A stretch of 64,000 nt of DNA, from contig JAPZLL010000065.1 in NCBI GenBank assembly GCA_036250225.1, positions 62,001 to 126,000 of the forward strand, given 5' to 3'. This document shows, in pieces, positions 20,083 to 32,707 of the stretch (the first letter of the stretch is position 1; each line of letters opens with the position of its first letter). This DNA comes from Cercophora sp. LCS_1 (lineage: Eukaryota; Ascomycota; Sordariomycetes; Sordariales; Lasiosphaeriaceae). The position numbers and the translations under genes were made by a program. The notes under the pieces are model-generated. The model ran no database searches. It was not told the DNA's origin and was given only the letters and a program-made list of their open reading frames with translations.

Positions 20083-21199
20083 GCTGGACAGCAGGTAGCT
20101 CTGGGTCGCATGGGGCAATGGTATTGCAGGGACAAGCACTGGTAGATAGAGTGCCTTATGGGCTATAGGCAGCAATTTTATCCGTTGTCCCAAGATTTTG
20201 TGCCTAAGCGCTTCCCTTTCTTGGGCTCCAAGAAGTTTAAATGTAGGTAAAAGAGTAACCACGAGATGGAGACCATAAGAGATACAGGGCAATGGAGGCA
20301 GACATGGTCAGACCTTTGGCACATCAACCTTTACTTACAGCAACATTTGGCCTTGCAAGAGATTCTTTTGATGTCCCGAGAAGCCCACACCTCCTGTGAT
20401 CCTACTTCATCACCCCTAGACGGGCAAAACCTGTCCTATGTCTTCATCCAAGACACTTTAAATACGACTAGCAATTACCTCCCAGCATCTACCGAAGCGT
20501 GGGGGATCATGGGGATTTGGAAAGGAGATAAATTGGGACGTCTTGCCTCTATTTCCAACTTGGAAAAGCAGCAAGCGCCACGGAAGAGCTAGAGCTTTGC
20601 TGCCAAGTTGCCTGTCCCCCCATTCTTTGCGGCCGAGGGTTCGCCGGCAAGCGAGCTGGCAAAATGGCGCTCGCTGTAATTTCTGTGGATAGCAACATCG
20701 TGGGCAGGCGCATAGGTAGCTTTTCTCCTCCAGACGTTGGCACCATTGCGACACGAGGGAACTTGGTCACCAATTTCGCAAGGAGCCTTGGATGATCAGA
20801 GAGCCACCAATGACCCACGGTCTTCTTGAAAGATAATGCCATAAAATGGAATACCCTATCTCGGAGGGAGGGACCCAGGAAAATACGAAGAGTTTGTTTC
20901 CTCAGGCAACCCAGGCAAGAGGCTTTCTCAGCTCAGCCGATCGCAAAACCCCAAATGGAAGGATCACCAGGCCACTTCTAATCTGCGTACCTTCCATATT
21001 ATCCTGCCGTACCTAAATTATTGGGCGCGAACGTGTACCCTCCTGGCTGGAAATTTCTGTCCTATTATTTTCTCCCTCAGCAGCCCCACTCCCGCCACTC
21101 TTTCTTCCTCCCCTCCAGCAACGCCATCCTGAGGTTATCGGCTTTGACAACCAAGCATCGCGCGTAGGGGAGGAGCTCCTTCACTTCTATCCGCCCACA
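20083..21199. other. Intergenic region between BTB paralogues
   Basis: Short frames only and no domain. No relic of a third paralogue was recognised. Confidence 0.45.
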
Positions 21200-22140
21200 A
21201 TGCCGTCGTGCCATACCGGTAATTATACCAGGTAAATAATCCAAGCTCTTCTGACTGATGCTCAAATCTCACGAAGCTGACTGACACTTCCAGCCTTCTC
21301 GAGAATGAAGACCTCGCTTCTCTCTCGGACTGCCAGCTGAAGTGCGGCGAAAAGACTTGGAAGTTGCACAAGTCGATCATCTGCATCCACTCTCCATTCT
21401 TCCTCAAGGCTTTGACCGGAAACTTCCAGGTACTGTCAGACCCAACAACTCTCGAGAAGGCGCACTCACAAGTTGTAGGAAGCCAAGACGGGAGTGGTCG
21501 AACTGGACGCCGATCAATTCTCTGTGGACCACGTTGATTGCGTGATCAAGGCTATGTATTCACAGTCTCGTAAGTTTCCATTGATCGTACTGAATGATAT
21601 TCGATCTCCTCTGACTTTTCTCGTTTTTTAGTTGGACACATCGGTGGCTTAGTTGCCTCGGCACTCGGCAGCGAGATTTTGGAGACCTACGACTTCTGCT
21701 TTAGGGTATGGGAGGTCGCCAACTTCCTCGGTGTGGAACCTCTGTGTGCCAGCATCCTGAGGTCACTCCACAACCTAAACCACACACTCGTTTTACAACT
21801 GCGATCGAACTACAACAAGAAGCCTGATTACCCCGGCGCTAAGTTTATCGACTACTTGTTTAACATCGCCCACATGGCGTATGAGGACCTGCCGGGTGCA
21901 CCGAGCATCAATGGCTCTCGTGGAGGCCCTCGCGGCGTTGTGATTGACTTGTTCTCGAGAGCGGGCTACATCTTGACCAACAACGCCACGGTCCTTCAGC
22001 GGATGGCCGACTTTCCGGACCTAGCTTGTCAGGTCCTCCGGCTCTCTAACATGGAGAAGTGCACGATGGGGAAGTCCATGTGGGGCGGGGCTAGGTCTGA
22101 GAAGGGTTCCGGGTCCTCTCCCTACCTGGATTATTGGTGA
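21200..22140 (+). CDS. BTB/POZ protein, tandem paralogue B
   Basis: Model join(21200..21231,21294..21429,21479..21569,21632..22140), 255 aa, intron phases 2, 0, 1 exactly as in paralogue A; exon 2 has the same length (136 nt). The short first exon encodes MPSCHTGNYT. The BTB core reads LSDCQLKCGEKTWKLHKSII, CIHSPFFLKALTGNF, then TGVVELDADQFSVDHVDCVI and KAMYSQS. The helical second half (YDFCFRVWEVANFLGVEPLC) aligns with HIWAIGDYLNLGEMC of paralogue A. The C-terminal portion is divergent and Gly/Ser-rich. This is a tandem duplication with conserved architecture and fast protein divergence. The start is uncertain by one exon because the first exon is only 32 nt. Confidence 0.8.
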
Positions 22141-24333
22141 TTCGTGGCGTTGCGCCTCAACAAGAGTCTGAGGTGGAAGGGTTTCGAGGCTTAGGACAAA
22201 ATTGGGGGTTTGCTAGGGCACAGATAGCCACTCCTTAGGAGAGCCTCAATGACAATGACGACTATCCGTCTTGGAAGCTTCATGTTGCATGCGTCCACTA
22301 GCAGCGGCGATTGAACCCAGCAATCCAGGGGCTTACCGTATTTCCCGAGGCGAAACCTTTCAAGTCTTGCTGTTGGTATTGCCAAGGTGGTGACTAAAGA
22401 ATCCGAACGGTGATCAGGCAACACGGCTTCAACGGTCTTAGTTGGTAGGCTTAGTCTTCAACACGCAGCAAGATATAATCTACCGTGATGATGACCTTCT
22501 AGTCGAGTATGACATCTGGGTGGTGCTTGGCATCTTGGAGCATCGAGTTAGCCCCCTCTTTCCAGAGGGTTGGCCCTCTGGATGTGCCAGTGTGTGGTTG
22601 TCTCGTCCGTTCAGAGACTTCCATGAACAAAAGTCCAATTACTGGGTGTCGATCCGGGCGGAGGTGAAGGTCCGGCATTTGGGATCTGCAGGTACACCTA
22701 TTGTTTCAACCGGCTGATGACTAAGAATGTTCTCGATTACTCGTCGATCTGGGCTGGGCTGGCTTGGAGGCGAATGGTTGCCACGCGTGCCAAGAACGAC
22801 TCCCAAGCAGCCGGGAGCGAGCAAAACGGCCCCGTGATGGCCGTTATTGCTTGGTCCCGCCTTTCTGGGAGTCTAGACTCGATCCATCGGGAGGGGGTGC
22901 CGAGTGCCCCTCTTGAGCAAAGAAAAAAAGAAAAAGGTGTCATGTCATGGTCGTCATGCTGCGAAGGTTTGTGGTTTCTGGAGCGTAACCGATTACGTCA
23001 TTCACCAGGCCGGAGGCCAATCCGGGCGAGCCGCTGGTCGATGCGGGGAAGTCACAACTGTCTGCAGTGCCCAAGCGCCAATTGCAGAGCTCGTCCTGCA
23101 ACGTCATTTTATTTGTTGTCGCTTTGTACGAACGGTCGAGGCATTCCCGTAATCCCATGATGCCAGAGACCAAGAGGGTGGTGACATCGATGGGTAATAT
23201 ATTACGTGTGTCGGCCCGGCTCGCGAAGGGGTCGCTTTTTGGGCGCAAGCTCGCGATCCGTTGGGCACTCCCGCATGCCTGCACCACGAGCAATTGGCCA
23301 ATTTCGCAATCTTGCACGAGACGGCGGCAACGCTGCCTCTTCCCGATCCCTTATCGCGATTCTAGCGCTGCGGAGAATTCAATTTCCCTGCACGCACAGC
23401 ACACCCGGACAAGCAAGCATCCGCCCTGTTTGTGTCTACGCCGATAGCCCATATCTTTGCGATCCGATCCCCTCGACTGCGCTCTCGAACAATCGGCTTG
23501 TGCCTGCGCCATCCATCCACGTATCTCTGCTCTAGCGTTTGTCTCGGTGTTGCTCGTAGGTCGCCTACTTTCGTTTGGTCCAGTCGCAGCCAAGCTGTTG
23601 GCCGAAGCGGTGAGGGCATGCAGCCGGAGCAGGGGTCTGTCCCCTCCAAGCCGGCACCATTCACGCCTTCCTTTCCCGCGATCAAGCTTCCGATCCCCAC
23701 TGCTTGCAGCTGACCCCGGATGTCGTCGTCTCCTTTTCTCATCAGACCACCGCCTGATACTTCTTTCCGGCTTTCCCACCTTGTCCCACCGGATTTTTGT
23801 TGCTGCTTTTTCACCCTCGTTGCCCGCTGACCACCGTGTTTCCAGACGTCAAGGTTTCTGATTGTGCCAATTTCGCAGCAAATTGGTCCTCCACTGGACG
23901 ACACTGCCACAAGAAGCGCTCGGACAGCATCCACCACGACCCCACACGTCCTCCGAGGCATCTTGCTTGGTGACGACAATTGGAGATCACCGGAAAGTCA
24001 AAGATTCAGGCCGACCGTGCATCACACAGCTCCAGGCCCTCCGGCACGACTTTGGACACGCTGGTTGCGCCGTAAACAGCGCGCAACCCCACCATCAGTC
24101 GAGTTACGAGTTTCGTCCCATCTTGACATTGGTCAATCCGCTTCCACGCCCGCATAATCCGCCCATTCTCCTCAGCCCACTCACCGTTGTTTGGTGTCCA
24201 CGCCATAGGGAAGAGCCGCCGACGCTTCCCAAGGCATCCCAGCCCTGGGCGCCGTGGTCTCGCTACAGAGACACGCACATCGACATTCGCAACAACCTTT
24301 TTTTTCCCCCTCTCGCCGCATCCTCAGCTTCCG
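22141..24333. other. 2.2 kb gene-free stretch
   Basis: No domain-bearing frame was found on either strand. The last 800 bp are C/CT-rich (for example ccgatcccctcgactgcgct) and are probably leader and promoter of the small gene at 24424. Confidence 0.4.
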
Positions 24334-24423
24334 ATGAGCCCGTCAACACCAAACCCAAGACACAACCGATATACGATCCGCCTCCGGGTACCAAGGCCAG
24401 CGTCGCGCCCCGACGCAGACGAG

Positions 24424-24975
24424 ATGGCCGCACCAGCTCCCGTGTTGCCCAACTCCCGCCAAACAATGGCGAGCATGGCGTCGCTACACCACCACAACCG
24501 CGATCTTGCGCTCCAGAAATACCTGCTGCTCCAAGAACAGCACAAGTCCCTCCGACAGCATCTCGACGAAATCCGTCCCCTCCACTCTTTCGGCTCGACT
24601 GCAGCAACGAGCCCAGTCGCATCTCCAACGAGAACAAACTCGACGACCAGCATGTCATCCGCAAGCCCGACGTCACCCTACCATCATCGCTACCACTCGT
24701 CGTTCCGTCGAACTTCGCTCCCTTCGGGGATATCATGGGGACATGGCACCGAATTGGAGACGGTACCGGACGAGACTACATTGGCCGAGGTGGCGATGGA
24801 GGAAGCCAAGCTCTGCGACGTCAACGAAGGGATCAAACGCACTCTGACCGAACTGCTCAATTGTGAAGCGGTGCGGTCCGATCAGGCCTTCCGTACCTGG
24901 GTCCAGTGCCGATTGATGGATACGGAGCGGGAGCTACGGAGCGGTAGGAGGCGACGAAGTGCCCCTGAACCTTAA
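24424..24975 (+). CDS. Small conserved-looking fungal protein, function unknown
   Basis: The 183-codon model starts at ATG 24424 (MAAPAPVLPNSRQ); the in-frame ATG at 24334 would add 30 residues. A helical N-terminal stretch, NRDLALQKYLLLQEQHKSLR, could form a short coiled coil. A Ser/Thr/Pro-rich middle follows (SPVASPTRTNSTTSMSSASP). The end is well structured and acidic-helical, LAEVAMEEAKLCDVNEGIKR and then TLTELLNCEAVR, with a basic tail RRRRSAPEP. The order (helix, disordered linker, helix) looks like a real protein rather than a chance frame, but no family was recognised. No intron is needed. Confidence 0.6.
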   Translation: MAAPAPVLPNSRQTMASMASLHHHNRDLALQKYLLLQEQHKSLRQHLDEIRPLHSFGSTAATSPVASPTRTNSTTSMSSASPTSPYHHRYHSSFRRTSLPSGISWGHGTELETVPDETTLAEVAMEEAKLCDVNEGIKRTLTELLNCEAVRSDQAFRTWVQCRLMDTERELRSGRRRRSAPEP

Positions 24976-25841
24976 ATTGCAGTCAGCGTGCTCATCGGCC
25001 GTGTTCATCGGCACTATCCGTGGCGCTTAGCACACCATCGCCGTCCCTCAGATCGGAAGGGGCCGCCCGCATATACTTGGCTTTTTGTTTCTGTTTAGCT
25101 GGGAGTTGGGGTACTTTTTTTTTTTTTTTGGTCTCGCTCGCGCAGCACATTTTATTGTTATTATTATTTTTTGGAAAACATGACGGGATTCGCGGAGAGG
25201 GAGAGCTCTCCGGGACGGAGAGCACATCATGCCGGGAAGCGTGCATAGCAAGGACGTCGCTCCAGTTTGGCTTTCGGGATTCCCGGGCATTGAGCATGTT
25301 TGCGTCACAAAAGTTCCACGGCCTCTCACGTTTTGGAGGGCCAGGTAAATACGTTGTAATACTGTTTGCCGATGTATGACCAACGCATCAGTCGGCAACT
25401 CTGCATCTTCGGCTGTCGCTTCTTTCAGTATACATGGCATGAAACAGCATAGCGAGATGGCCATCGCAAGAAATGTTTTTTAATGACGGCAATACCAATG
25501 CGTATCAAGCTTTACTTTACTCTTATCGCCGTTTTTGTCTGTCATGATCATGAACATCTCATCCGAAACATTTTCTCGGACCCGATGATTGCCGCCGCAG
25601 CCCGGCCGGTGTGAGTGGGGCTCTCAGACCCTAACCCTGCAGTGCAGTCGCGGTTCTACTTTTTGGCATCTGTCGCGTCGGCAGGAACTCACCGCAGAAT
25701 TCTGCCGACGATCACCGCGCTCCGCCAGCGCCTACCAAAGATTGCGCCGTAACTGGGACAGTTTCCTTCGACTCTATCAAACATTACCCCTCATAAATTT
25801 GTTCAGAAGCATTCTGCGCCCGCGCAGCCTTGACCCCAAAG
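24976..25841. other. Intergenic region with T-tract
   Basis: A poly-T run lies at 25113-25128 and a TTA/TTG-rich stretch at 25150-25172, probably 3' UTR sequence. No gene is visible. Confidence 0.5.
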
Positions 25842-27367
25842 ATGTCGGTCCTCCTCGAGACCAGCGCGGGCGACATCGTCATCGACCTGTTGGTCGACTA
25901 CGTCCCCAAGATGTGCGAAAAGTATTGCTTCCCAGTGTTTCCTCTCCCCCCATTCTCCGCTAACTTTTATATAGCTTCCTAAAGCTCTGCAAAGTCAAAT
26001 ACTACAACTTTTCCCCCATCCACTCCGTCCAAAAATCCTTTTCGTTCCAGACCGGCGATCCCCTCGGCCCCATGGCGCCCCAGTCCGACGGCGGCACTTC
26101 GATATGGGGACGCCTCTCGGGCGATCCCACCGACAGGACGTTCCCTGCGCTGTTCCACCCGAAACTCAAGCACCTCGAGCGCGGCACCGTGAGCATGGCG
26201 ACGGCGCCGCACCCTTCCGATCCCGAGACACGACTCGCCGGCTCACAGTTTATCGTTACACTGGGGGATAACACAGATTATCTTGACGGGAAGGCAGCTA
26301 TCTTTGGGAAGGTAGTAGAAGGATTTGACGTGCTGGAGAAAATCAACGACGCCATCGTCGATGACAAGGGTCACCCGCTTGTTGACATTCGCATCAAGCA
26401 CACGGTTGTCCTCGACGATCCGTATCCCGATCCGTCTGGGCTGAGGGAGCCGAGTTCGTCGCCGCCGCCGAGCAGGGAACAATTGGCTACGGTGCGAATC
26501 GGCGAGGACGAGGAGCTGCTAGACGAGGAAGCAAACGAGGAGGCGGCGGCCGAGGCAGAGAGAAGGAGGAGGGAAAGAGAAGCCGCTGCGCAAGCTCTGA
26601 CGCTTGAGATGATGGGAGATCTGCCGTTTGCCGAGGTCAAGCCGCCAGAGAATGTCCTTTTCGTCTGCAAGCTCAATCCTGTCACGACCGACGAAGACTT
26701 GGAGTTGATCTTTAGTCGGTTTGGCAAGATTCTCAGCTGCGAGGTTATACGCGACAGGAAGACAGGGGATAGCTTGCAGTATGCGTTCATCGAGTTCGAC
26801 AACAAGGAGAGTTGCGAGGAGGCATATCACAAGATGGACCAGGTCTTGATTGACGACCGACGGATTCACGTGGATTTCAGCCAGAGTGTCAGCAAGCTCA
26901 GCGAGGTTTGGCGCAGCGAAACCAACACGAAGAGGAAGAGGGCAGCTGTTGGCAAAGGAGGTTGGGGCGGTGTCAAGGAGCTGGAGAAGTGGAGGAAGTA
27001 TCGCGAGGAGGAGGATGCGCCTGGTGACGACCGACACTACAAGATGGTGCATGGCATGGAGGAGATGCGGGGCCGGCACGGGAGAGATGATCGTGCGAGG
27101 GAAGACGGGCCGACAGACGACAGGCGGGATGGCGGGCGTAACACCGACCGCCAGCGTGACGACCGCCCCCGCAATCGTGAGAGGGCGCCTGGGGAGCGCC
27201 GGAGTCGAAGCCCACGGCGAGATCACTACCGCGGGGGCCGAGACAGTCAGAGACACCGCGATGATCGGGGCTGGGACGGGCGAGACCGACACGATCGCGA
27301 TTACGGGGGGGATAGGGACAGGAGAGACGGAGACAGAGACCGAGGCCGCGATAACAGGCGCAGATAA
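25842..27367 (+). CDS. cyp6: PPIL4-type cyclophilin with RRM and Arg/Asp-rich tail
   Basis: Model join(25842..25921,25975..27367), 490 aa; the first exon MSVLLETSAGDIVIDLLVDY is needed for a whole fold. The cyclophilin domain is about 1-165: FQTGDPLGPMAPQSDGGTSI, GTVSMAT and GSQFIVTLGDN. Where active cyclophilins have F-H-R, this protein reads HSVQKSFSFQTGD, so the catalytic Arg is missing and prolyl isomerase activity is doubtful. Residues about 253-331 form an RRM (NVLFVCKLNPVTTDEDLELI, then YAFIEFD as RNP1). The tail after about 380 is RD/RE/RS-rich (RSRSPRRDHYRGG), typical of nuclear splicing factors. The domain order is that of PPIL4 and fungal Cyp6, spliceosome-associated proteins. Confidence 0.92.
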
Positions 27368-28216
27368 GACCATGACCCCGCGACTCCACGCATCGTGCGG
27401 CTTTGTCTTCCTAGGCAACGGCGTTGACGTCAAGGATGCCGCAGATGAGTGTTTGGGACTTTAGTAATGGTATTATCTCACACACAGCTGGTCCTCGGTC
27501 AGGCCTGACTCTGCTGACCACGCGTAGATTGCCAGCGTCGCCGTCTCCATCGCGGGCAAGGAAGGCGCATCGCTTCATCCTGTCTCCGGACCACACGCGA
27601 AACCTCCCCGACGGATGCAGCGCACACGGCCCCTACAGCCCGGCGCGTCTTCTTATCTGGCGGTGCATGGAGCGCCTGCGTCACAGCATAGATTACCGCA
27701 CATCTTAGCGCGTTCCCATTCCAACGCAGGCTCGCCTTGAGATGCAACCAAAGAATCTCGTGCTTTCTGCCACCTCATTTGGAGGTCGCAGCGCTGTTGA
27801 GGTCGCACGCTGTTTGCGCGTTGCAGCAAGTGGTCAAAACGTCATGATCGGGCAATATCCACAACGCGCGCGGACGCTTGTCCTACAGCACAGGCCTCAA
27901 CTGTCCATCAGTTCCCCGCTTTCCTTGAGCATGTGTCTCCATCGGCCAGAACAAACAGGCGCTTCTGGGGACGGCCCACCTCGGTCTAGACCGAGCCTCG
28001 AATGGAGCCAACTGGAGCCGGACGCTTCTTGGCCCCCAGCTTGGATGCTGGGGCCGGGCGCCATGACCAGCAGGATAGGGGCATATGAATATCGAGATCA
28101 ATATCCCCGACCCCGGACTCTTGTCGATCAGCCGCCTTACCGAACCAAGCGCCGGCCTGGGCTCCATCTAGACCGCGCACACAGTGCCATTGCTTCCTTC
28201 TTCTTCTACACCAACG

Positions 28217-28247
28217 CCCATCCATCCATCCATTCATTCATTCGTCC
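28217..28247. repeat. Tetranucleotide TCCA/TTCA repeat
   Basis: The run catccatccatccattcat and its continuation ttcattc form a simple repeat. Confidence 0.8.
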
Positions 28248-31200
28248 TCCGGTGCTCGTGACACAAGGACAAGGACGTTGCCCATGATCCAATGCTTGCG
28301 AGACGGTCGGACCGACCTCGCACACGCTTTGTCTCCCTCAACATGAGCTTGGACGAAAAATGGCCCAGAGACAGGTTCCTTGTGTCATGAAATTCTTTGT
28401 TCTTGTTCAAGAAGGATGTCTCTGCTATCTTGGTCACACTAACTCGACTGAAAGGACGAGTCTAATCAAGTCAGCCTTGTTTGCGTGACGCATATATTCC
28501 TGGTGGATTGTTGTTTTCCCCCCAAGGAGAGAGGGGAACACAACGGCTGGTTTGACGATGAGAGGGGAAGCCGGAGGATGCTCGGCGCCATGACACTGTT
28601 ACCCTCGATTGTTACCCGGGCGAATGCCAGCCGAGAGAACTTTTTTTTTTCTCTATCTCTCTCCCTTTTTTGTGTGTGACACGGGTTGCGTATGCAGAAT
28701 GTACAGGCAACGAATGACGCCCGCGATGTCTGGTGTGTGAAGAAAAAAAAAGTCAACTAGTTCCGATGGTCTATGTGTCCGTCAGGGGTGCTTGTGTCAA
28801 GTAAATGGTTCACCCCTCTTTCCTCCTAGCGGAATCGGCACCGCGAATCCTTTCTTTGCCCTCACGGACGCGTCCCCGGACTTGACCCCCGGACAGCATC
28901 CCGGACTGGGGAGCAGAATGGACCGTATATGGACTGTAGGCCAGACTGTGTGTGCCTTGACAGACCAAGGAGTAGAAGGACCCAGCCAGCCTGTATCCCC
29001 TGAACACAACACCAGCGCGGCGAGGGCTACGCTGCATGCACCGCGCAGCGGTTGGCGAATGATATGTCCTGTCCTTGGAGATGAATGGAGAGGAGGGATG
29101 ATGTGGTGTCACGAGTACGACAGCCGGATAACCGCAGCATTTTTGTGTTGCCATTTGATTGAGGAAGGGCTGGCTGGTGCCGGGCCCGGCCCCGGTCCTG
29201 GCTTGCTCCTGGTCATGGCGCGTTGACAATTGTCAGGGCTGCGGGTTGCCGTTGCGTTGCTGTTGAAAACCTTCCGGCCTGCTAGGTATGCTATGTGCTG
29301 GGGTGGTATGCGGAGGCGGATCCGGACTTGTGGTTTATGCATGGACTGTTGTCGTTTTTTTCGAGGCTGGGGATAAGGGACGGACGGTGAGAGATCGACA
29401 CAGTGCAAGTTTGGATGAGATCGAGTTATGGAAACTGAGCAGATGGCTTGATGCAGCGAGGCCGATCGACTAATGTCCCCCAGGGCAAATACGAGTTGAA
29501 AATGATAAACCCCTGTCGGCCATGTGCTCGGTGAGCCTCGTCTAGACAGCTGGGGCGAGTCTCGGCCGAGGTGTGCTTCATCGAGGCTATCTTTTTTTTG
29601 TTCAGGTTAGGTTTAATAAAGATGCAGAGTGAAAAACAAAAACCACGCGTGTTTCAGAGGGGCCATGTCTTGATTTTAGTATGTGGCACACTATTTCTGT
29701 CTCGGCGGTCTTTGTCTCTTGCGTCGTCGGTGTGTATGTGTGTGTGAGTGAGCTCCGAGAGATCATAGGGGATACTCGGTAGGTTGAACCGTTCGGCAGG
29801 TAGAGAATGGGGACGCCGGACCGAAGGGGGGAATCCGAGTGCTCTTGGACGTGCCGTGTCAATCGGCTTTTGTCCAACCAGGGACGGATAGGGACATGGC
29901 GGGATGAGGGGACGGGGTTGCTGCAGATCAGGGGATTCCACGAAACTGGTCGGGCAAATCGGATTCACGGCGACGTCCAGGTGGAAAGGGCAGAAAGAGA
30001 TCGATCACATTTCCAAGGGGCTGATTGCGAGGTTGGGGCGAGAAACAATGTGAGATGTTCAGGGGCAGGGCATGCAGATGGACGGCATGGCACAGGGCTG
30101 GCGGGGGTGAGCAAACAGCGAAAAGATGTTTTCTTTTGGCCGGGATGGCTAGGACCCAGTCACGGTCTCGGCTCTCATCATTTTGTCTGGGCAGCCACAG
30201 TAGGAACTAGAAAGAGACAGTAGGTAGCTAAAGCAATAAGTGCTGTGCATGCAAGAGTGGGTTCTGGGCAGGGCAGTGCCGGTGTGCCAAGCTACGTTGA
30301 TACTGATCAAACACGACAGGGAGAGGCGGGAGGCATGAGAAGTGGCGCATCACATGTGGAAAGGAATTAGCCAATGGGCATCTCCCAGTTTGTATCCGTT
30401 TGACTTGACAGTTTATTGTCTTGCTGGACTCGTAGAGACGAAAGACTCGGCGACAATCGGAGCTCGGCGCAATTAGGTAGACAGACGTGGAGGTAGACAG
30501 ACGGCGTTCGATGTCGATGTTGGTGTTTTTGGACACGACGACGACATGCATACTGTGGCACTACAGACGGCCAAGCATTACGAGTGCCGGTGATGCGCCG
30601 TTGCAACGACCTGGTGACGACGTGACGTTTTCCAGCATTGATGCTACCACGGCCAGGCTGGTTGGTGTTGACATTTAACACTGACACTGACAATGACAAT
30701 GACAATGATTGACTGGTGCGGGAGCTGCCGGCAAAGGGCATTTTGTGGGGGTTTCCACACCAGGCCTTCCCCTTTTCAATCCGTTTGCTCCCATGGCGTG
30801 ACGTGCGGGGTGCTGGGTGCTGCATTCAATGACAATTACAAGCAAGCCTTAGCGAGAGGGGCGTGTTTGCTAGTCTGTCAGTTGCGACGGCCAGACTCGT
30901 CGATTCTAGCTGAGAGCTATCACAGATTCACAGGGCGTGCCGTCATGAATGGCATTGTTACGACTGACAGGACAGACAGGCCACAGCACAACAAGACTTG
31001 CACTTGGCTGGATTGAGCCACCCATGACGCGACACACGACGGGCGAAGGCTCACGCAGTAGGTGGGGGTTGCACAAGCAGCCAAGGGCAGAACTTGTGTG
31101 TGTAGAGGGGCGGCCACTGGCATGGCTGCTGTCCTGTCAGATTCGCGTCCTCTGCCTCGACGCCATCATTGATCTCGCCGTGTGCTCACCGGGGAAGCAG

Positions 31201-31263
31201 GGCGAGATGCGACTTGGGGTACCACTGCTGCAGGGTGAATATTTGCAAATCAGTGTAGTAGTC

Positions 31264-31276
31264 TTAGGTAGGTAGG
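31264..31276. repeat. TTAGGTAGGTAGG motif, copy 4
   Basis: A half-palindrome of the CCTAGGTAGG type within the gene-free region. Confidence 0.45.
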
Positions 31277-31584
31277 CTGGTTGATTACGTGCAGGACTTT
31301 GCGGGTTGCCACGCTGCGAAGGCGTCGGCGGATTCGGCATGGCGTCTTCGGCCCTGCTGCTAGAGAAAGGGGCCCTGTACAATACTTGCATGGGTGGGTA
31401 CGTACTTATACCCCGGTGGGCTAGCCTCCAGCTGCACTGTTCCGATGGGAAACTGGCCCTTGTGGGTGACTGGTGCACAGCAGCATACTAGATGGGCTGG
31501 GGGGTGCTGTTCATGTCCTTGTTGCCCCCGACCTGTCCGCGCTGTCATGTTCAAGCCTGTACCACAGTGTGGCCAAACACAAGA

Positions 31585-31612
31585 CCTGGACAGATAGACA
31601 GACAGGCAGACA
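31585..31612. repeat. GACA-type tandem repeat
   Basis: ctggacagatagacagacag continues into gcagacacg, a degenerate GACA/GATA run. Confidence 0.7.
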
Positions 31613-32402
31613 CGCCCGGCAGGCACTGTTGACCGGAGGGCCTTGAGATGTCGGCTGCAAACAGAGGAGAGCGAGCCCTGTCCGGGTCCAGAGCCTCAAA
31701 CCCATGTCACACGGGGACTTATAAGTCATCGCCATCTTCAGTGCTGCGTGGCATTCCCCCCCCCCTCCGAGAGATTCGACACTTCTCGTCCTTTCTGCCC
31801 TGTTCTGTCCTGTCCTGTAACCAGTCCACTCACTTTTTACCTTGGTGTTCGCTCTTGGACCCTGGATCTGGCTTGAGCACGAGGTACTCCGGTCGTTTTC
31901 TTCAATATTGATCAGTCTTCTCCCACCACCTCGCTGGACATTGATACAAGTCCGCAGCTGCTGCTTCAGATTATTAGCCTGGACCTGGTTCTACCGCGCT
32001 GAGACAGGCCGGCGACATTGGCTCAGCCAGACGCTGCTCCTCCTCCTCCTCCTTCACCGAGTGTCAGCCCGCCCCACCGTCCGTCCGCCAGGTGTGTCTC
32101 ATGCTGCTCGTGCGAGGTGTACATGTCCATGTTCCAGGTTGCTCACAAAGTATGCCTACGTCAGTCCCTTCCCACCCATCACCCAGCATCAGAACTCGTC
32201 GTTCTGGCTGCCCTGTCTCGCACCGGCGCCCCAGCGGACTCTACCCGGCCCCCGCAGTGCTTTGAGAGCCCCTCTTCGACACGGTTGCGGCCGATTCGGA
32301 CACACAGCCAAGAATCGCTCTGTGATCGGCAACGTCGGACAATTGACCCTTTTGGTTTCAGCACATAGGTAGACGGACAAGAGACTGGACTGGGACTGCA
32401 AA

Positions 32403-32675
32403 ATGGTGTCGCAGGCGTCGTGCTATAATACGGGTGACGGCGGCAGCAGACGTTATAATCCCCATAACCGCGCCTATCCGCCGCCGCCTCCCTCTTACAT
32501 GGGATATCACGCGCGATCACGCTTCCACCCCTCCTCGCATGCCAGTGACGGTAGGTCCTCGGTCACCATGACAGACTCGCAGCTTGATCTCGACTCACCC
32601 CAGCAGCGCAAGCGGATTGCCGTGGCAGTAAGTCATCCCGTGTTTTTATCTCTCTTTCTTTTTTTTCTTTTTCTT

Positions 32676-32707
<32 letters not shown>

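Larger units (their letters stand above)
27368..32402. other. 5 kb gene-free region before a Zn2Cys6 regulator
   Basis: No domain-bearing frame occurs in 5 kb, in contrast to the gene density around it. The region is rich in short tandem repeats: TCCA/TTCA near 28217-28247, TGACA/TGACAA near 30680-30710, and GACAGA near 31585-31612. It also has a C9-10 run near 31758 and a CT-rich block from about 31750 to 32060 leading into the TF start. It may hold a long 5' UTR with upstream frames, distal control sites or non-coding RNA. The first few hundred bases are the 3' side of the cyclophilin gene. Confidence 0.5.

Noticed and set aside
26519..27433. 304-codon minus-strand frame over the cyclophilin tail
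   Set aside because: It is antisense to the RRM and RD-rich tail, hydrophobic low complexity only.
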